Source: Nansenia antarctica (Eukaryota; Chordata; Actinopteri; Argentiniformes; Microstomatidae). Taken from it: 64,000 bases of DNA. The notes below the pieces were generated by a model, which saw only the letters and a program-made list of their open reading frames with translations, was not told where the DNA came from and searched no databases. The position numbers and the translations under genes were made by a program. Shown here piece after piece: positions 1-11,698 of the stretch. Each line of letters begins with the position of its first letter. The stretch's first letter is position 1. Location of the stretch: positions 23,490,331 to 23,554,330 of the forward strand of contig OZ022349.1 of assembly GCA_963989245.1 (NCBI GenBank). The letters are read 5' to 3'.

Positions 1-803
1 GTCAATGGACCGGAGGGGATTCTTCATCTCTTGGGCAAAGGCTTTTTCCTCCCTCTCAGCAAATCTGTTGACAACTGCCCTGACCCCTCGCCTGACCCCG
101 GAGGAACCAGAAGACCTACTGTGTCTCTACAATTCACCAAACGAAACACCGTTCAATTCATGTCCGATAAGTCGTCGCTTTGAGACCAAACCAAAACACC
201 GTCCAATCCATGTCCGATAAAGTCACTGAGACTAAAACAAAACCGTTCATTTTTTTAGAAGTCGAATGAGTTTCCAATCAATTGCCTGTGAGAAAACAAA
301 AATTTCATCTTCATAATGAACAACCTCTTTCTAAATCGTATCCCGAGAAGAAGAAAATAGAAAAAAAGAAAGACAGTTGAAGAGATTTCTCAGCAGAAAA
401 ATCCATACAGGAAAAACGTCTATGGTAGCTAGCTCGCTACATACGAGGGGCAGCACTGGGATCTCATTAATCAGGCTTTATTGAAAGGGACACATGCAGG
501 CTCTGAAACCTCTGGGGGTCATCGCTGGAGCTCTCCACTGCAGGAAGCACAGAGTCCACTAATTAGGCAGAGATGTACGCAGGGCCCCGCAAAGACGCAC
601 AGAGTGAGGCTGTGGCTACACAAACAAGCGGAAACAGGACGTCAGCTCGTCCAGAGTGGGTCTAACCAATACATAACAAAGATCATTAGCTGCTGGAGAA
701 CAGCCCGAAAGACGAGGCAAAATACATACAGAAAAGGGAGCAATTACTGACTAACTCCGAGCTCAGAGTTTTCAGGTAGCTACATCTACATTTGGCACTT
801 TAC
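1..803. other. Left-edge intergenic sequence, no gene seen
   Basis: No exon-like conserved protein segment was found on either strand. The only structure is a short imperfect direct repeat near 130-225 (a 'ccaatccatgtccgataa'-like unit seen twice). The short ORFs here have no recognisable protein family. Confidence 0.5.
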
Positions 804-1141
804 TGTGGCTCAGTTGGTAGAGCATGGTTAGATTAGATTAGATTCAAGGTTATTGGTCATTGCAGAGTACAAGTAACCAGACAACAAAATGCAGTTAAGC
901 ATCTTACCAAAAGTGTAAATAGTGATCTAAAACATGATATTAAAAAAAGATGATAGAGATAGGTACAGCACGGCAAGTATGGTAGTTAGAGGTAGGCTAT
1001 ATACAGTTGTGAGCTATGTACAGCTAGCGTTAACAACGCTAAGATTGTGGGTTTGATTCCCCCGGCTGGGACCATACTGAAAAATAGATGCACTGCACTC
1101 ACTCGCTTTGGATAAAAGCGTCAGCTAAATGGCGTACATAC
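804..1141 (+). mobile_element. tRNA-derived SINE split by a LINE 3' tail
   Basis: The left part has a tRNA A-box-like head (tggctcagttggtagagcat). The right part (from about 1035) has a B-box-like gggtttgattccc followed by the tail 'ggataaaagcgtcagctaaatgg' typical of fish SINEs. Between them, about 828-1034, lies a LINE 3' end with a (TTAGA)n tail that resembles 9541-9720. An uninterrupted copy of the same SINE at 6185-6357 shows that the middle is an insertion. Confidence 0.75.
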
Positions 1142-1877
1142 ACACAGGGCCGGCTGTACGTTAGAATTCCGATCTAAACCTGATCTCAGTCTCACCCCTA
1201 TAATCTGTATGACGTGTGGTGTTGCTTCCTGACACGTTTTTTTGTACACCTACACATTCATCCTAGGAAACCTTTACCCCCCCCCCCCGACCCATGCCTC
1301 CTGAATCATGTCTACTGCCAAAAGGAAAAGTGCATTCTCATTGAATTTAATCAACTTGCAAATGAGCCCCCTTCTCTCCCTGTTTACTCAGAGAGGTATT
1401 GATGTTTTTCCCAGGAACGCTCTTGACGGTTACCTGAGTGTGATTTTTATCTGGCCCTGACACTAACAAGCAGAGAGATGTCTCGGGAGACATCACAATG
1501 GCTGATTAGGTCTCTCTCCGTCTCTGTCTGTCTCTCTGTCTCTCCCTCCCTCCCTCCCTCCCTTTCAAGCCATGCCATGCCAGGGCTGAGGCATAAATCC
1601 TACCATAGAACCATGCCACAATTCATGCTTGGGGGTGGCTATGCGTTGCCTGACGAACGTCATTTGCATATCTCTGTCTTGACTAGGCTCCAGGAACATG
1701 GGGTGAACCACGGGTAGGGAAGAGGGGGCGGAGTAGGGAAGAGGGGGCGGAGCTTACAGAAAAAAAGCAGTGAACCTCGACTCCAATCAGCTTGACTTGT
1801 GGCCACCTAGTGATCGCCCTCCTGCATGCAAAGCAGTGGGCGGCACCTCCCTATGTACCAGGCGGGGGACAGGAAGG
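1142..1877. other. Intergenic sequence, low-complexity patches only
   Basis: Contains a C run (about 1277-1288) and a pyrimidine-rich (TCTC/TCCC) tract around 1508-1565. No exon, RNA gene or clear transposon was recognised. Confidence 0.5.
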
Positions 1878-2150
1878 CTGGGCTGGGCTGGGCTGGGCTG
1901 GACTGGGCTGGGCTGGGCTGGGCTGGACTGGGCTGGACTGGGCTGGGCTGAGTTGGGCTGGGCTGGGCTGGGCTGAGTTGGGCTGGGCTGGGCTGGGCTG
2001 AGTTGGGCTGGGCTGGGCTGGGCTGGGCTGAGTTGGGCTGGGCTGGGATAAGTTGGGCTGGACTGGGCTGAGTTGGGCTGGACTGGGCTGAGTTGGGCTG
2101 GGCTGGGCTGAGTTGGGCTGGACTGGGCTGGTCTGGGCTGGACTGGGCAG
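1878..2150. repeat. GGGCT/GGACT minisatellite
   Basis: About 270 bp of tandem pentamers (ggctg) with ggact and gagtt variants arranged in higher-order 15-25 bp blocks. Several long ORFs on both strands are products of this repeat (Gly/Leu/Trp or Ser/Pro/Ala/Gln runs) and are not genes. The + strand has four or more closely spaced GGG runs, so it could form G-quadruplexes. Confidence 0.95.
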
Positions 2151-2368
2151 ATGAACAGACACGTGTACTGTACACCAGGCTTTCCAACTTTGGGTACCTG
2201 GCTGGAGTGCGATTTTTGGTAGCCATAGTAGTTGCTAAGGCCACTAGCGGAACCACTAGCGGTAGGGGGGTGGGGTGGGGGGTGGAGGTGAGAGTCACGC
2301 CAGACGTGTGAGATTTGGCAACCCTGCTGTTCACGTTCCAGATGACTGAGTCCACTTCCGGACCATCC

Positions 2369-2482
2369 AGGCTGAAGGGAGGGTAGGATGAGAGGGCAGG
2401 TGTATGTCTGACCATGTGATACAGGCTGAAGGGAGGGTAGGATGAGAGGGCGGGTGTATGACTCTGACCATGTGATACAGGG
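2369..2482. repeat. Two-copy tandem repeat, about 57-60 bp
   Basis: A unit beginning 'aggctgaagggagggtagg' and ending at 'accatgtgatacagg' is present twice head-to-tail with few differences. Confidence 0.85.
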
Positions 2483-2902
2483 GGGCGTTGACACAGCATC
2501 ACGTTGTGAAATAAAAACGTTACGTTTATCGAACACCTCAATGATCTCTGCTCCCAATATAGATGTTTCTACCCTTCTACCTCATTTATTCGATAGCAGA
2601 TAGGTATTTGGAAATAAATGTAAAAAAAAAAAATCTATCTGACAATTTTAGAGTTATACCAGCCAATATCAAGCCCTGCTATTCAACTCCCAAACGCTGC
2701 TCTATCGGTGCCCCCTGGTGGCCAATAATGTCCATGCTGCAACCCTGAGTGGAATACAACTGTCAAGAGGCATCTAGTCTCGTTCTCTGTCACTTCCATT
2801 GGACCAATGCATCAAACTTGACCTTTGTTAAGCTAAAGACGAAAATGGACGGCGCATAGGCATTGGCTTTACTCCGCATGAATCATCTACCACATTGTTC
2901 TA

Positions 2903-2990
2903 ATATCTGAGTGAGTACAGTCCTAATATCTGACTGAGTACTGTTGTAATATCTGAGTACTGTTGTAATATCTGACTAAGTACTGTTCTA
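2903..2990. repeat. Tandem repeat, left part (split by a LINE)
   Basis: Copies of a unit close to 'ttctaatatctgactgagtactg' in tandem. The array resumes at 3556-3690 with the same unit; the intervening sequence is an L2-like LINE fragment. Confidence 0.85.
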
Positions 2991-3509
2991 GACTGGACTA
3001 CTGCAACGCACTCCTCATCGGGATTCCTAGCAGCTGCCTCCAGAAACTTCAATACATCCAGAACAGCGCTGCTAGGATCCTGATGAGGGTGCGCAAATAT
3101 GATCACATCACCCCCATCCTCAAATCACTTCACTGACTCCCCGTCTCCCTCAGAATCGAATTCAAGGTCTCCCTCCTCACCCACCAGTGCATCCATGGAA
3201 CTGCCCCCCCCCTACCTCAAGGAACTCCTCCATACCCCTCAGACCTCCTCACGCACCCTCCGTTCTACTGCCACCAACCTCCTCAAGACCCCCAGGACCA
3301 AGCTCCGCACCATGGGGGATCGGGCCTTCTGACCCTGACCACCTAAGGGCACCACAGTCTGTGGATGCTTTTAAACAAGGCCTTAAAACCCACCTTTTTA
3401 ATAGAGCCTTTTTTTAGCCTTTTAATTGAAAATGTTTATTGCTTTACCTTCCTGTGTTTAATTGTAGCACTCTGAGATTTCCTATGTAAAGTGCTTTTAT
3501 AAATAAAAT

Positions 3510-3555
<46 letters not shown>
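2991..3555 (+). mobile_element. 5'-truncated L2/CR1-like LINE, 3' end
   Basis: Conceptual translation gives the C-terminal reverse-transcriptase segment typical of L2-type LINEs: LDYCNALL, then IQNSAARIL, then HITPILKSLHWLPV, then GTAPPYLKEL. There are frame breaks towards the end near 3330. It finishes with 'gtgcttttataaataaaatg' and an (ATT)n tail, as expected for an L2 3' terminus. It sits inside the tandem repeat described on either side, so it inserted into an existing array. Non-functional. Confidence 0.85.
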
Positions 3556-3557
<2 letters not shown>

Positions 3558-3690
3558 TAATATCTGACTAAGTACTGTCCTAATATCTGACTAAGTACTG
3601 TTCTAATATCTGACTGAGTACTGTTCTAATATCTGAGTACTGTTCTAATATCTGAGTACTGTTCTAATATCTGACTGACTACTAGTATGT
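3556..3690. repeat. Tandem repeat, right part
   Basis: Continues the 'ctaatatctgactaagtactg' array interrupted by the LINE at 2991-3555. About six imperfect copies of 16-23 bp. Confidence 0.85.
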
Positions 3691-3737
3691 ATTCTTTTTG
3701 TTTTCCTACCTTCGTGACCCTTCAGGGCGGTCGATCT

Positions 3738-6700
3738 TCAGCAGAAGTTGAGGTGACCAGCTGAGGTGTAGAACCCAGTGCAGTCAGCGGAGTAGCGCTG
3801 GGACAACTGGACCACGTTCAGATCAAAGTCCCCGAAACGGTACGACCCAAAGTTCTGCAATGACAACAGCAAGAGAGGGCCTTTAAAATGATCAGTAAAC
3901 GTTGATGTATTCACTGTATCAATCCTGTGACATGAGACGGAGCAATGACAAGTTCGTACAGCAGGATGTCCTCACAGCATTTCAAACTCACACTCTAATG
4001 TGAGTGTCACTCTAATGGTGTCATTTTTGAAGGGCCAGAGTGACATGAAATCCCCTCGATTCACTTGAAGTAGGCTACGTGTCAAATGTGTGTATTTTTT
4101 AAACGTTGTTTTGCAATTATGCTGGAAATAGGAGAAGCGCATCAATAGTTCCAGCTAGATGAGTCATTTCTCGCAAACATGCCGTTTCTATGGTAACTGC
4201 CAAATGAACGCATGGCAGGGACTCAAGTGTCATTCTCAGTTCCGATAATGACAGATAATAAACGCTTGTGTGACTGCGGACACAACATTCTGAGCAGCAC
4301 ACGCACAATAAATGTGAATCAGGTTCATAATATATGACTGTGGTGGAGCTTAAGCTATTTAAACACTAAGTGTCTTGACAGCTTTAAGGGCTCTGGGTGA
4401 TGATACGCACACAGACACACCTACTGGCAGCTGGGCCAAGTGGGATGAATTCTAAAATAACTCTAGCCAACCAGAATATCATCTCACTTGGCAGCCAGCA
4501 TGTCAGCAAGATTGAGCTTGAGGGCTGTCTCCGCAGGCATACATGTCAAGCTCAATCAAACCTCTATTAAACCGATTGAACTCCAGGAAAAATACCATTG
4601 TAGTTATTGACTATGGCCACCAGAGGGCAGCGGATCCCTGTGTAACAGAGGGAATGCGTCTCTATTGCTACACACTACTTGGCTGGCTTCCATCTTGCTT
4701 AAATGTGCCAAATCCTGATATATTTACATATGCGACGTATCCCCCCATGCCATTCCACACAATCTAATGTACTCAAATAGCAAGGAGAAAAATAAACCAG
4801 GGTGAGGTGAGGTTATGAGAGATGTTTGTACTGACAGAGTTGAGCAACTACCTACACTTATGTAATAAGTAAGATAAGGTCAGCTATATTTTCCCAGACA
4901 GCCTTCTTTATAGATCTAATAAAACATACAAGTTATGAATAACTGAGGTAGGAGGGATGTGATTGGATTGCCTCTGACCTTCAACACGTTCCTGGCATCA
5001 AAGGCTTCTCTCTCCTTCAAGTTCGGTCTTCCTGATCCACCCTTTTCTTCAGCTGGAAAACAAACCAAAAATCACCATAGCAGAGCGCAAGACATGCAGA
5101 AACTCATGGAAAGGATAGGAGGTGAAGTGTCCACATTTCCACAGAGCAGCCTTTAACCAACTGGCACATTCCAGAATGTATACTATTAATCACCAAACAA
5201 TATGAACATGTTTACCACTCACTAATGACACACAGGGATATGTCAGAGTCTGGATAACTGAAACCAGAATACACTCTCCTGGTGTCAACACATATAACAA
5301 AAAAACAACTACTGGATTTCAACAGTCCCCTGGCTGTTTGTGAAGCACGTCAACATGGTTGGTGTTGAACCTGCCTCCTTTGTGCTCTGTTGCTGGCCTG
5401 GCCCTGCGTAAACTCATGTTTGGGAACAGGGGCTGGACTTGATCCACGGCCAAATGAATGAACCTTTTGTCACTGCGGTCGGAAAAACACTCTGCTCAGC
5501 GCACACAAACAAGAGCAGTGGCCAAGAGGAGCGCTGGCTGCCCTCGCAGATGCTGTTCTGATCGACGTTGTTGTTGTCATTTTCTCAGAATGCATTCTTT
5601 CTGCTGCTGCTGGCCGGGTTGGCATCCCAGCTATTAGATTATGGGGATAATTACCAAATAGAGGGGTGGGGGGGGGATGACATAATCTATTGACTGTGTT
5701 TTCCGATTTTGGGAACAGGACTATATGCTACCCTCTCAGTGCACCAGACAGCGCAATCAAATTATCTGGTATAAATACGGACGTCTGTGAGACCAAATGG
5801 ATGCCAGTTTCCCGTACCTGAAGGATCCTTCCGGTAGAGTGTGTTCATGACGGTGCCGTGTAGTTTCACGCGGTCCCACTCCCTGACCATCAGCCCTGCC
5901 GTGACAAAGTGATCCACCAGTCGGTTAGCGATGACCTGCAGCCTGACGCACAAAACCATCCAGAAAAGTCATGACTTTTGAGCCTAATTGTTGAGCGACA
6001 AGGAGCACAATTCACAATGTGTATAACCTTGTCGTTAATTAATTAATTATCGTAAGCCTTTTTATGTCTACACTACATCATTGCTTAATAAGATAATCGT
6101 CGGATTGGTTTGTTATGATCCCTATTCTGCCAGTCTTTAGACCACAGTACAGTAGGCACAGTGAGAGGGTCCTCGCTGTGGTCCTCTGTGGCTCAGTTGG
6201 TAGAACATGGCGAACACGGCACTAAAAGGTTATGTTCAGGTACGCTTAGGTAGTGGGTTTGATTGCCACTGGGACCATGTACTGTATACTGAAAAACATA
6301 TGCACTCGCTGCAATGTAAGTCACTTTGGGTAAAAGCGTCAGCCTAATGGCCTATATTATATAACGTATGAGCACTGTCAAACTAGGGTAAAATACAGCA
6401 ACACATTGGGTATCGAAACCAATCGGCGTTTCCCCATTTTAACAATAAGGGAAATGACCAAGCTATGCTATAACCTTACTTGTCAGAGCCATCCTTCACT
6501 AGGACCTTGGCATACAGGACGTCCACCATGGCAGGGTCATCGTTCATGTACTCGATCCCTGTCACCTCCAACGAGAGAGGCCTGCCTTCTGTGATGTCCC
6601 TGAAAGCACATCGAATAGACAGTTAATGTATACTCCTCCAACCTTAAGAACCCCCCCCGACACAAATACACACACACACATTGGACACAAATGTCCAACT

Positions 6701-8715
6701 TGCATACAAGAGAGAATTCCAGAGCAAGAACAGATAACATACTGTTAACCTTTTAGTCTATGACGTTAGTACAGGAACAAATCAACTTAGGATATACTGA
6801 TTATACGCAGGAATGTCAGGAAGATACGTCAGAGCATTTTTAGCCATTACATCAGGCACTCACTTGATAAAGTCCTGACATTGCTGCAGCTGTTCACAAG
6901 CTCTGATCACTTCCATCTCATTGAGTAGAGCCAGGGTGCCGACCGTCAGATGAAGCTTGGCTGGGTTCTGGAAGATGCTCGCGTCTACTCCATGGTCCTT
7001 CAGAAGAGGGGAGAGGCCTCAGATGAGGTGACTGCACAGAGGAACTAACACCCAATCCCATTCTCCCCAAAAAACAATACAAACATACACATACTGAACA
7101 ATACCCAATTTACGAGACAGTTTCCCAGATTATAATCCTAGACTAAAAAGCATCTTCAATAGCGATTCTCCATTAGATGTGTGATTAAGTCCAGGTCTAG
7201 GCTTAATCCCTTCAGGAAACCGCCTCCTAATAACCTCATACTGTCTTTTCTTTCTGTCTTTCTCCCTCCCTCCATCCTGTCCCTCTGCAGTGTGCAACAG
7301 AGTCACAGACCAGTCCCTGACCTACTTCAAGCGATGTGGAAGCATCTGTCATATAGACTTAAGGAGTCTAAGAATGAATGAATGAATGAATGAATGGACT
7401 TTATTGTCATTGCTACAGTACAGGTACCAAACAACGAAATTTAGGAGGGGTGGCTCCCCTGGTGTTAGGAAAGGAAAAAAAAAAAAACTTTTAGAAAAAA
7501 AATCACAAGAAGGGAAGGAGCTGGTTTACATAAATAAAGGCTACATGTTATGCATCACAGTAGAAATCACCAACCCCTCCTCTTATCTACCATAGTCAAA
7601 CCATCTTACCTGAGAACACTGCTCCAACACCTCTTCCTTAAACCTCAGGAACCCCTCTTGGATCTGAGGGTGGTTCAAGGCGAACGACAGGAAGTGAGTG
7701 AAAGGCTGCTTCTTGCGGAAACTCTCTATCAGGACCTCGACGCGGGTGACGGCGGAGGAGACCGCAGACCTCTGGGAGCCAGTGATCACTGTGGGGTCAA
7801 GATGAAGTCACATATGAGTGAATGCAGATGCTTACTGCAGAGAAAAAGGAAAGATGAGATTTTGCATCAACATATTTTCATTCGGTGGAGCGTAAGATGG
7901 TTCAGTTCCAGCCATCGACATATCCTGCATGTCACCCCCCCCTCTCTCCCACCCATCCTTCCTGTCAATCTCTACCGTCTCTATTCCAATAAAGCAGAAA
8001 TCCCCTAAAAACATATTTACCAGCAACAACAAAAAAACAAGATGGACAAATAAAGTCCTGTTCTACTCACCAATCAGTCCTTCCACTCCTTGTTTTGGAA
8101 TGTTGATTGATGTCTTCGTGTCTGATTCAAGACGTTTGCGAGTTTCTCCTTTCTTACCAATGATGTATCTATTAGAAACAATACTTCTGTTTTTCCTGGT
8201 ATTTAGCGGACGCCTTGATCCAAAGCGACTAACAGGAAATACATTTGTCTAAGACGAGTAAGTGAATCATCTATCCATCAGCCATCGCAAGAAAAAGTAA
8301 TCTATGCTAGGGCGAGGGGCCATTGGCAGTCATAATGCTAGAAGTTTTATTTATGTATTATTATCTACAGTAGAGAAACTGTACAGGGGGGGTAGAGGGG
8401 ATAAGTAACACAGAGTTGAGTCTGGTCAGTAAGGGCCATCTACTCTTGTTGAAGGTGTGCAGAAAATGACCCCTCTTAAATATGACCTACTGAGCAGTAC
8501 TGCAAGCATACATCACATGCGTTCAACATAGTGTCACTCACTTGTAAAGAACGCTTGGGACGTCAATGGCACAGATGAAACCTTTTTCAGTTTGTTCAAT
8601 GGTGTAGTAGCAGGGCTCATCACAGGGCTCATCTGTAAACTGTTCACTTTCTAAACATCAACAAGAGAAAGATGTGTGAGACTTGCAACAAACAGCTCAT
8701 CATAGGTGCAGGGTT

Positions 8716-8773
<58 letters not shown>

Positions 8774-8893
8774 CTGAAACAGGTGTTATATAGCTAGAGA
8801 TTTGCAACTTGTCCTACTAGTTTAGTTCAACTGTAGCCTATAATATTAAACAACACAATACATCTACTCAACAACTTTCTTCTATGCCACATA

Positions 8894-8956
<63 letters not shown>

Positions 8957-9099
8957 CTGTTGTTTCTGGTGCTTTTACCAGGTGTTCCCATGTAGGAAAA
9001 GTCCTCCTCTTCCTCCTCTTCAAACTGATCTTCTTTGGTGGTGTTTCTCCTGTAAATTCTCCCGTTTATGTTTATCAGACTTGGGCGTAAAATGTCCAT
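3738..9099 (-). CDS. ascc1: ASCC1, activating signal cointegrator 1 complex subunit 1 (9 coding exons, complete)
   Basis: Exons on the minus strand: 9099-8979, 8650-8542, 8168-8071, 7788-7610, 6997-6864, 6599-6480, 5942-5818, 5052-4979, 3854-3738. They join in frame with GT/AG sites to 1077 nt (358 aa), close to the human length as remembered. Start MDILRPSLININGRIYRRN is family-typical; residues 26-31 are a Glu run. A KH domain spans roughly residues 60-130 with GxxG loop GKKG at 81-84. The C-terminal half is a 2H phosphoesterase/AKAP7-like domain with both HxT motifs, HLT at 185-187 and HGT at 282-284, so the catalytic pairs look intact. Known family role: subunit of the nuclear ASC-1 complex with ASCC2/ASCC3, acting in transcription coactivation, alkylation-damage repair and ribosome quality control. 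Head-to-head with anapc16. Introns carry a SINE, a LINE tail and CA/TG repeats. Identity is secure; exon edges were read by eye. Confidence 0.96.
6185..6357 (+). mobile_element. tRNA-derived SINE in ascc1 intron
   Basis: Has an A-box-like head (gtggctcagttggtagaaca), a B-box-like 'gggtttgattgcc', and the tail 'tgggtaaaagcgtcagcc'. It is the uninterrupted relative of the split copy at 804-1141. It lies antisense to ascc1. Confidence 0.8.
7120..7212. mobile_element. Partial MITE of the 'gtttcacagac' family
   Basis: Shares 'cctagactaaaa..', '..attctccatt..' and 'taagtccaggtctaggctt' with the complete element at 16532-16660. Both ends are degraded. Confidence 0.5.
7374..7560 (-). mobile_element. 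LINE 3' end with (ATTC)n tail, 5'-truncated
   Basis: On the + strand it begins with (GAAT)n, followed by 'ggactttattgtcattgc' and 'tacaggtaccaaacaacgaa'. The same 3' end terminates the longer LINE at 9724-11345 and the copy at 20288-20612, all in the same orientation. Located in an ascc1 intron. Confidence 0.8.
8203..8410. mobile_element. Interspersed repeat, 'tttagcggacgcc' family
   Basis: Starts with the reverse complement of the widespread fish SINE tail (tttagcggacgccttgatcc). It continues with segments shared with 12853-13130 and 61676-61840, including 'ggggccattggcagtc' and 'gtacagggggg' (the latter in the 8.4 and 13.0 kb copies). Non-coding. Confidence 0.6.
8719..8771. repeat. (TG)n microsatellite
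   Basis: Uninterrupted TG dinucleotides in an ascc1 intron. Confidence 0.97.
8893..8956. repeat. (CA)n microsatellite
   Basis: CA dinucleotides ending about 23 nt downstream (in ascc1 sense) of the first coding exon's splice donor. Read on the minus strand as TG, it lies just inside intron 1. Confidence 0.97.
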
Positions 9100-9394
9100 T
9101 GTAATTCTGAATAGATAAAGCTGTAGCATAAACGGAGATGTACGACACGTCATACTGGATTTGCGACATGCGGCAGTTGGACGTAAAGTGAAAACCAGAA
9201 AGCAACTGATGACGTAATCGCAGATATATACCGCATGTAGATAGGTCATCCAATGTTCATTATCGCATCGATGGGATTTTGATTAGTTACAGATCTATGT
9301 TTAACCACATTTCAACGCGATCGTTTCATATACTTTCAGCACTTTCTTTCTTGAACGTAAAGCGTTATCGCCGTCGAGAGCCAACATAAACAAA
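9100..9394. promoter_or_regulatory. Head-to-head promoter interval of ascc1 (-) and anapc16 (+)
   Basis: Under 300 bp separates the ascc1 start codon (9099) from a putative splice donor 'caaag/taagtt' (exon end about 9394), which fits the end of a non-coding anapc16 first exon. A CRE/ATF-like TGACGTAA lies at 9210-9217. CG dinucleotides are frequent around 9310-9450 compared with the flanking repeats. Transcription starts were not determined; the interval is inferred from gene geometry. Confidence 0.6.
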
Positions 9395-9540
9395 GTAAGT
9401 TAACCAACACGATGGCGAAAACGGTCATGTTTCATCCGTCGCGATCGCTGTTTCACTTATGAATGTACACGTAGGCGAGGTTGACTTGTGTCGCAGTGCG
9501 TTACATTCACTTAACGATAGTCCATTACACTGTTGTATAG

Positions 9541-9720
9541 ATTAGATCAGATTACACTTGATTGTCATCGCAGAGTACATGTACAATACAACGACATGCA
9601 GTTTAGCATTCAGCCATAAGTGTGCAGAGGTATTATAGTAAACATCAGTTCAGTTTAGAGGTATATAGTTATACAGTTATGAGCTATGTAGGTTATGTAC
9701 AGAATCTAATGTGCAGAAGT
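9541..9720 (-). mobile_element. LINE 3' end fragment
   Basis: Similar to 828-1034: starts at a 'gattagatcagattacact' tail and continues with 'gcagagtacatgtacaatac' and 'gcagtttagcatt'. In anapc16 intron 1, directly next to the longer LINE. Confidence 0.6.
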
Positions 9721-9723
9721 ATA

Positions 9724-11345
9724 ATGAATGAATGAATGAATGAATGGTCTTTATTGTCATTGATATAGTACAGGTACCAAACAACGACATTTGGGAGGAA
9801 GGGCTCCCCTGGTGCTAGGAAAGAAAAAAAACTAAAAAACAAGAAGGGAAAGGAGCTGGTTTACATAAATAAAGGCTATGTACACTATCCACTATACTAT
9901 ACTGTACAGATAAAACACTGTGCTGTACTCTATGCTATGCTATACCTATTCTAACATTTCCTATTTCTCTGCAACCTTATGTACCATAGGGTTGTCATAT
10001 TGCACATAGTGTTATTGCACATTCATTTAAAGTGTCGCAGTTTGCAGGCTTGAAATGTACACATTTGTGCCTCAGCACTACACCTGATTTTTTCAATCCA
10101 GCAGCTGCCATCAATCCGTCCAGACTGTCCAGGGCCCAGAACCTAGGTCTTTGCTGTGTTCAGGGCCTGGATGGCCCTGGGGTAGAAGCTGAGCTTCAGT
10201 CTGTTTGTCCTTGCGGCCATGGTCCTGTACCGCCTGTTCGAGGGCAGCCGGGCAAAGTGTTCGTACCCAGGGTGGGATGGGTCTCTGGAGATCTTGGAGG
10301 CCTTCCTGAGGCAGCGTGTGTTGTACAGCTCTTCCAGAGAGGGGAGGGGGGCGCCGGTGATCTTCTGGGCTGTTCTCACGACTCTCTGTAGCGTATTTCT
10401 CTCTGCGGCTGTGCAGCTGGAGAACCAGTTGCAGATGCAGTAGGTGAGGATGCTCTCCACTGTGCAGCGGTAGAAGGCCACCAGTATCTCCTGCTTGTTG
10501 TGGTCCTTCCTGAGGACTCCGCTGTTGTGCCTTCTTGATGATGGCTGCTGTGTTGTTCTTCCAGGACAGGTCATCCTGTATGTGCACCCCCAGGAATCGG
10601 AGGGTTGAGACTCTCTCCACGCTCTCTCCGTCGATGAGCAGGGGCTGGACCTCAGATTTTTTCCTCCTGAAGTCCACGATGATTTCCTGGGTCTTTGACT
10701 GGTTCAGCAGCAGGTTGTTAACCTTGCACAGCTTGCTCAGCTGCTCTACCTCATCCCTGTACGCCGCCTCGTCCCCCCCTCGAGATGCAGCCCACCACGG
10801 TGGTGTCGTCTGCAAACTTTACGATCTAGTTGCTGGGGTGGACGGGGGTGAAGTCGTAGGTGTAGAGGTTGTAGAGGATGGGGCTTAGCACGCAGCCCTG
10901 GAGGGACCCAGTGCTGAGTCTGAGGGCTGTGGAGGTGTGGGAGCCCACCCGCACCCTCTGGGGGCGGTCGGACAGGAAGTCCTTGATCCATGCACATATA
11001 GAGTGTGATAGTCCCAGGTCTAGTAGTTTGGTCACTAGCCTGTCTGGAAGGATGGTGTTGAAGGCAGAGCTGAAGTCCACAAAGAGCAGTCTCGCGTAGC
11101 TGTTTCCCCTCTCCAGGTGGGATAGAGTGGAGTGGAGAGTAGTCGCGATGGCGTCCTCTGTGGACCTGTGGGCTCTGTAGGCGAACTGGTATGGATCCAG
11201 GTTGGGCGGGAGGCGTGTGACTATGTGGGCCCGGACTAGTTTCTCGAAGCACTTCATGATGATTGGAGTGCCACCGGGCGGTAGTCGTTTAGGCAGCTCA
11301 TCGTGCTTTTCTTTGGGACTGGGATGATAGAATATGTCAGGAGAC
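9724..11345 (-). mobile_element. 5'-truncated non-LTR retrotransposon (CR1/L2/Rex1-type RT), inactive
   Basis: Read on the minus strand, the segment encodes a partial reverse transcriptase: RSTEDAIATTL, LLFVDFSSAFNTI, STGSLQGCVLSPILYNLY, the catalytic KFADDTTVVG, then LLLNQSKTQEIIVDFRR and LGVHIQDDLSW. A stop codon falls just before the FADD motif (about 10828) and reading-frame breaks lie near 10790 and 10570, so it is dead. The 3' end is an (ATTC)n tail at 9724-9745. Sits antisense in anapc16 intron 1. Confidence 0.88.
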
Positions 11346-11392
11346 ATGTGCAATGTGCAATATACAGTATGTTACACAGCTAGTAATGTAAA

Positions 11393-11503
11393 CATCAGTA
11401 GTGTAAAGGTTATAGAGTGATCACATTAACATCAATAGTGTAAAGGTTATAGAGTGATCACATTAACATCAGTAGTGTAAAGGTTATAGAGTGATCACAT
11501 TAA
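11393..11503. repeat. 37-bp tandem repeat, 3 copies
   Basis: Unit 'catcagtagtgtaaaggtta..gagtgatcacattaa', three nearly identical copies, immediately beyond the truncated 5' end of the LINE in anapc16 intron 1. Confidence 0.9.
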
Positions 11504-11698
11504 CCAGGGATGAGCAGCCATCAGAGTATTGTCATATAACAAAGCCAATTCAACACATTCGTAGTAGCCAGTGTGCAGTGTTCTATTGTTGTCACTAAAC
11601 ATGATGTTTTCTGTTGGGTTTTGTACTGTGTGTAGGCCTACGACTTGTTTATTATTAAATGAACACGTGTTTGTTTCTTCATCTCCATGACCAGGCTG

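Noticed and set aside
804..870. Possible tRNA gene
   Set aside because: A-box-like head of a SINE; the B box is displaced by an insertion and no acceptor stem closes. The same reasoning applies to the tRNA-like heads near 6185, 25150, 51556 and 61200.
1787..2557. Several long Pro/Ser/Gln or Gly/Leu/Trp ORFs
   Set aside because: Products of the GGGCT minisatellite; no family similarity, and multiple frames are open equally.
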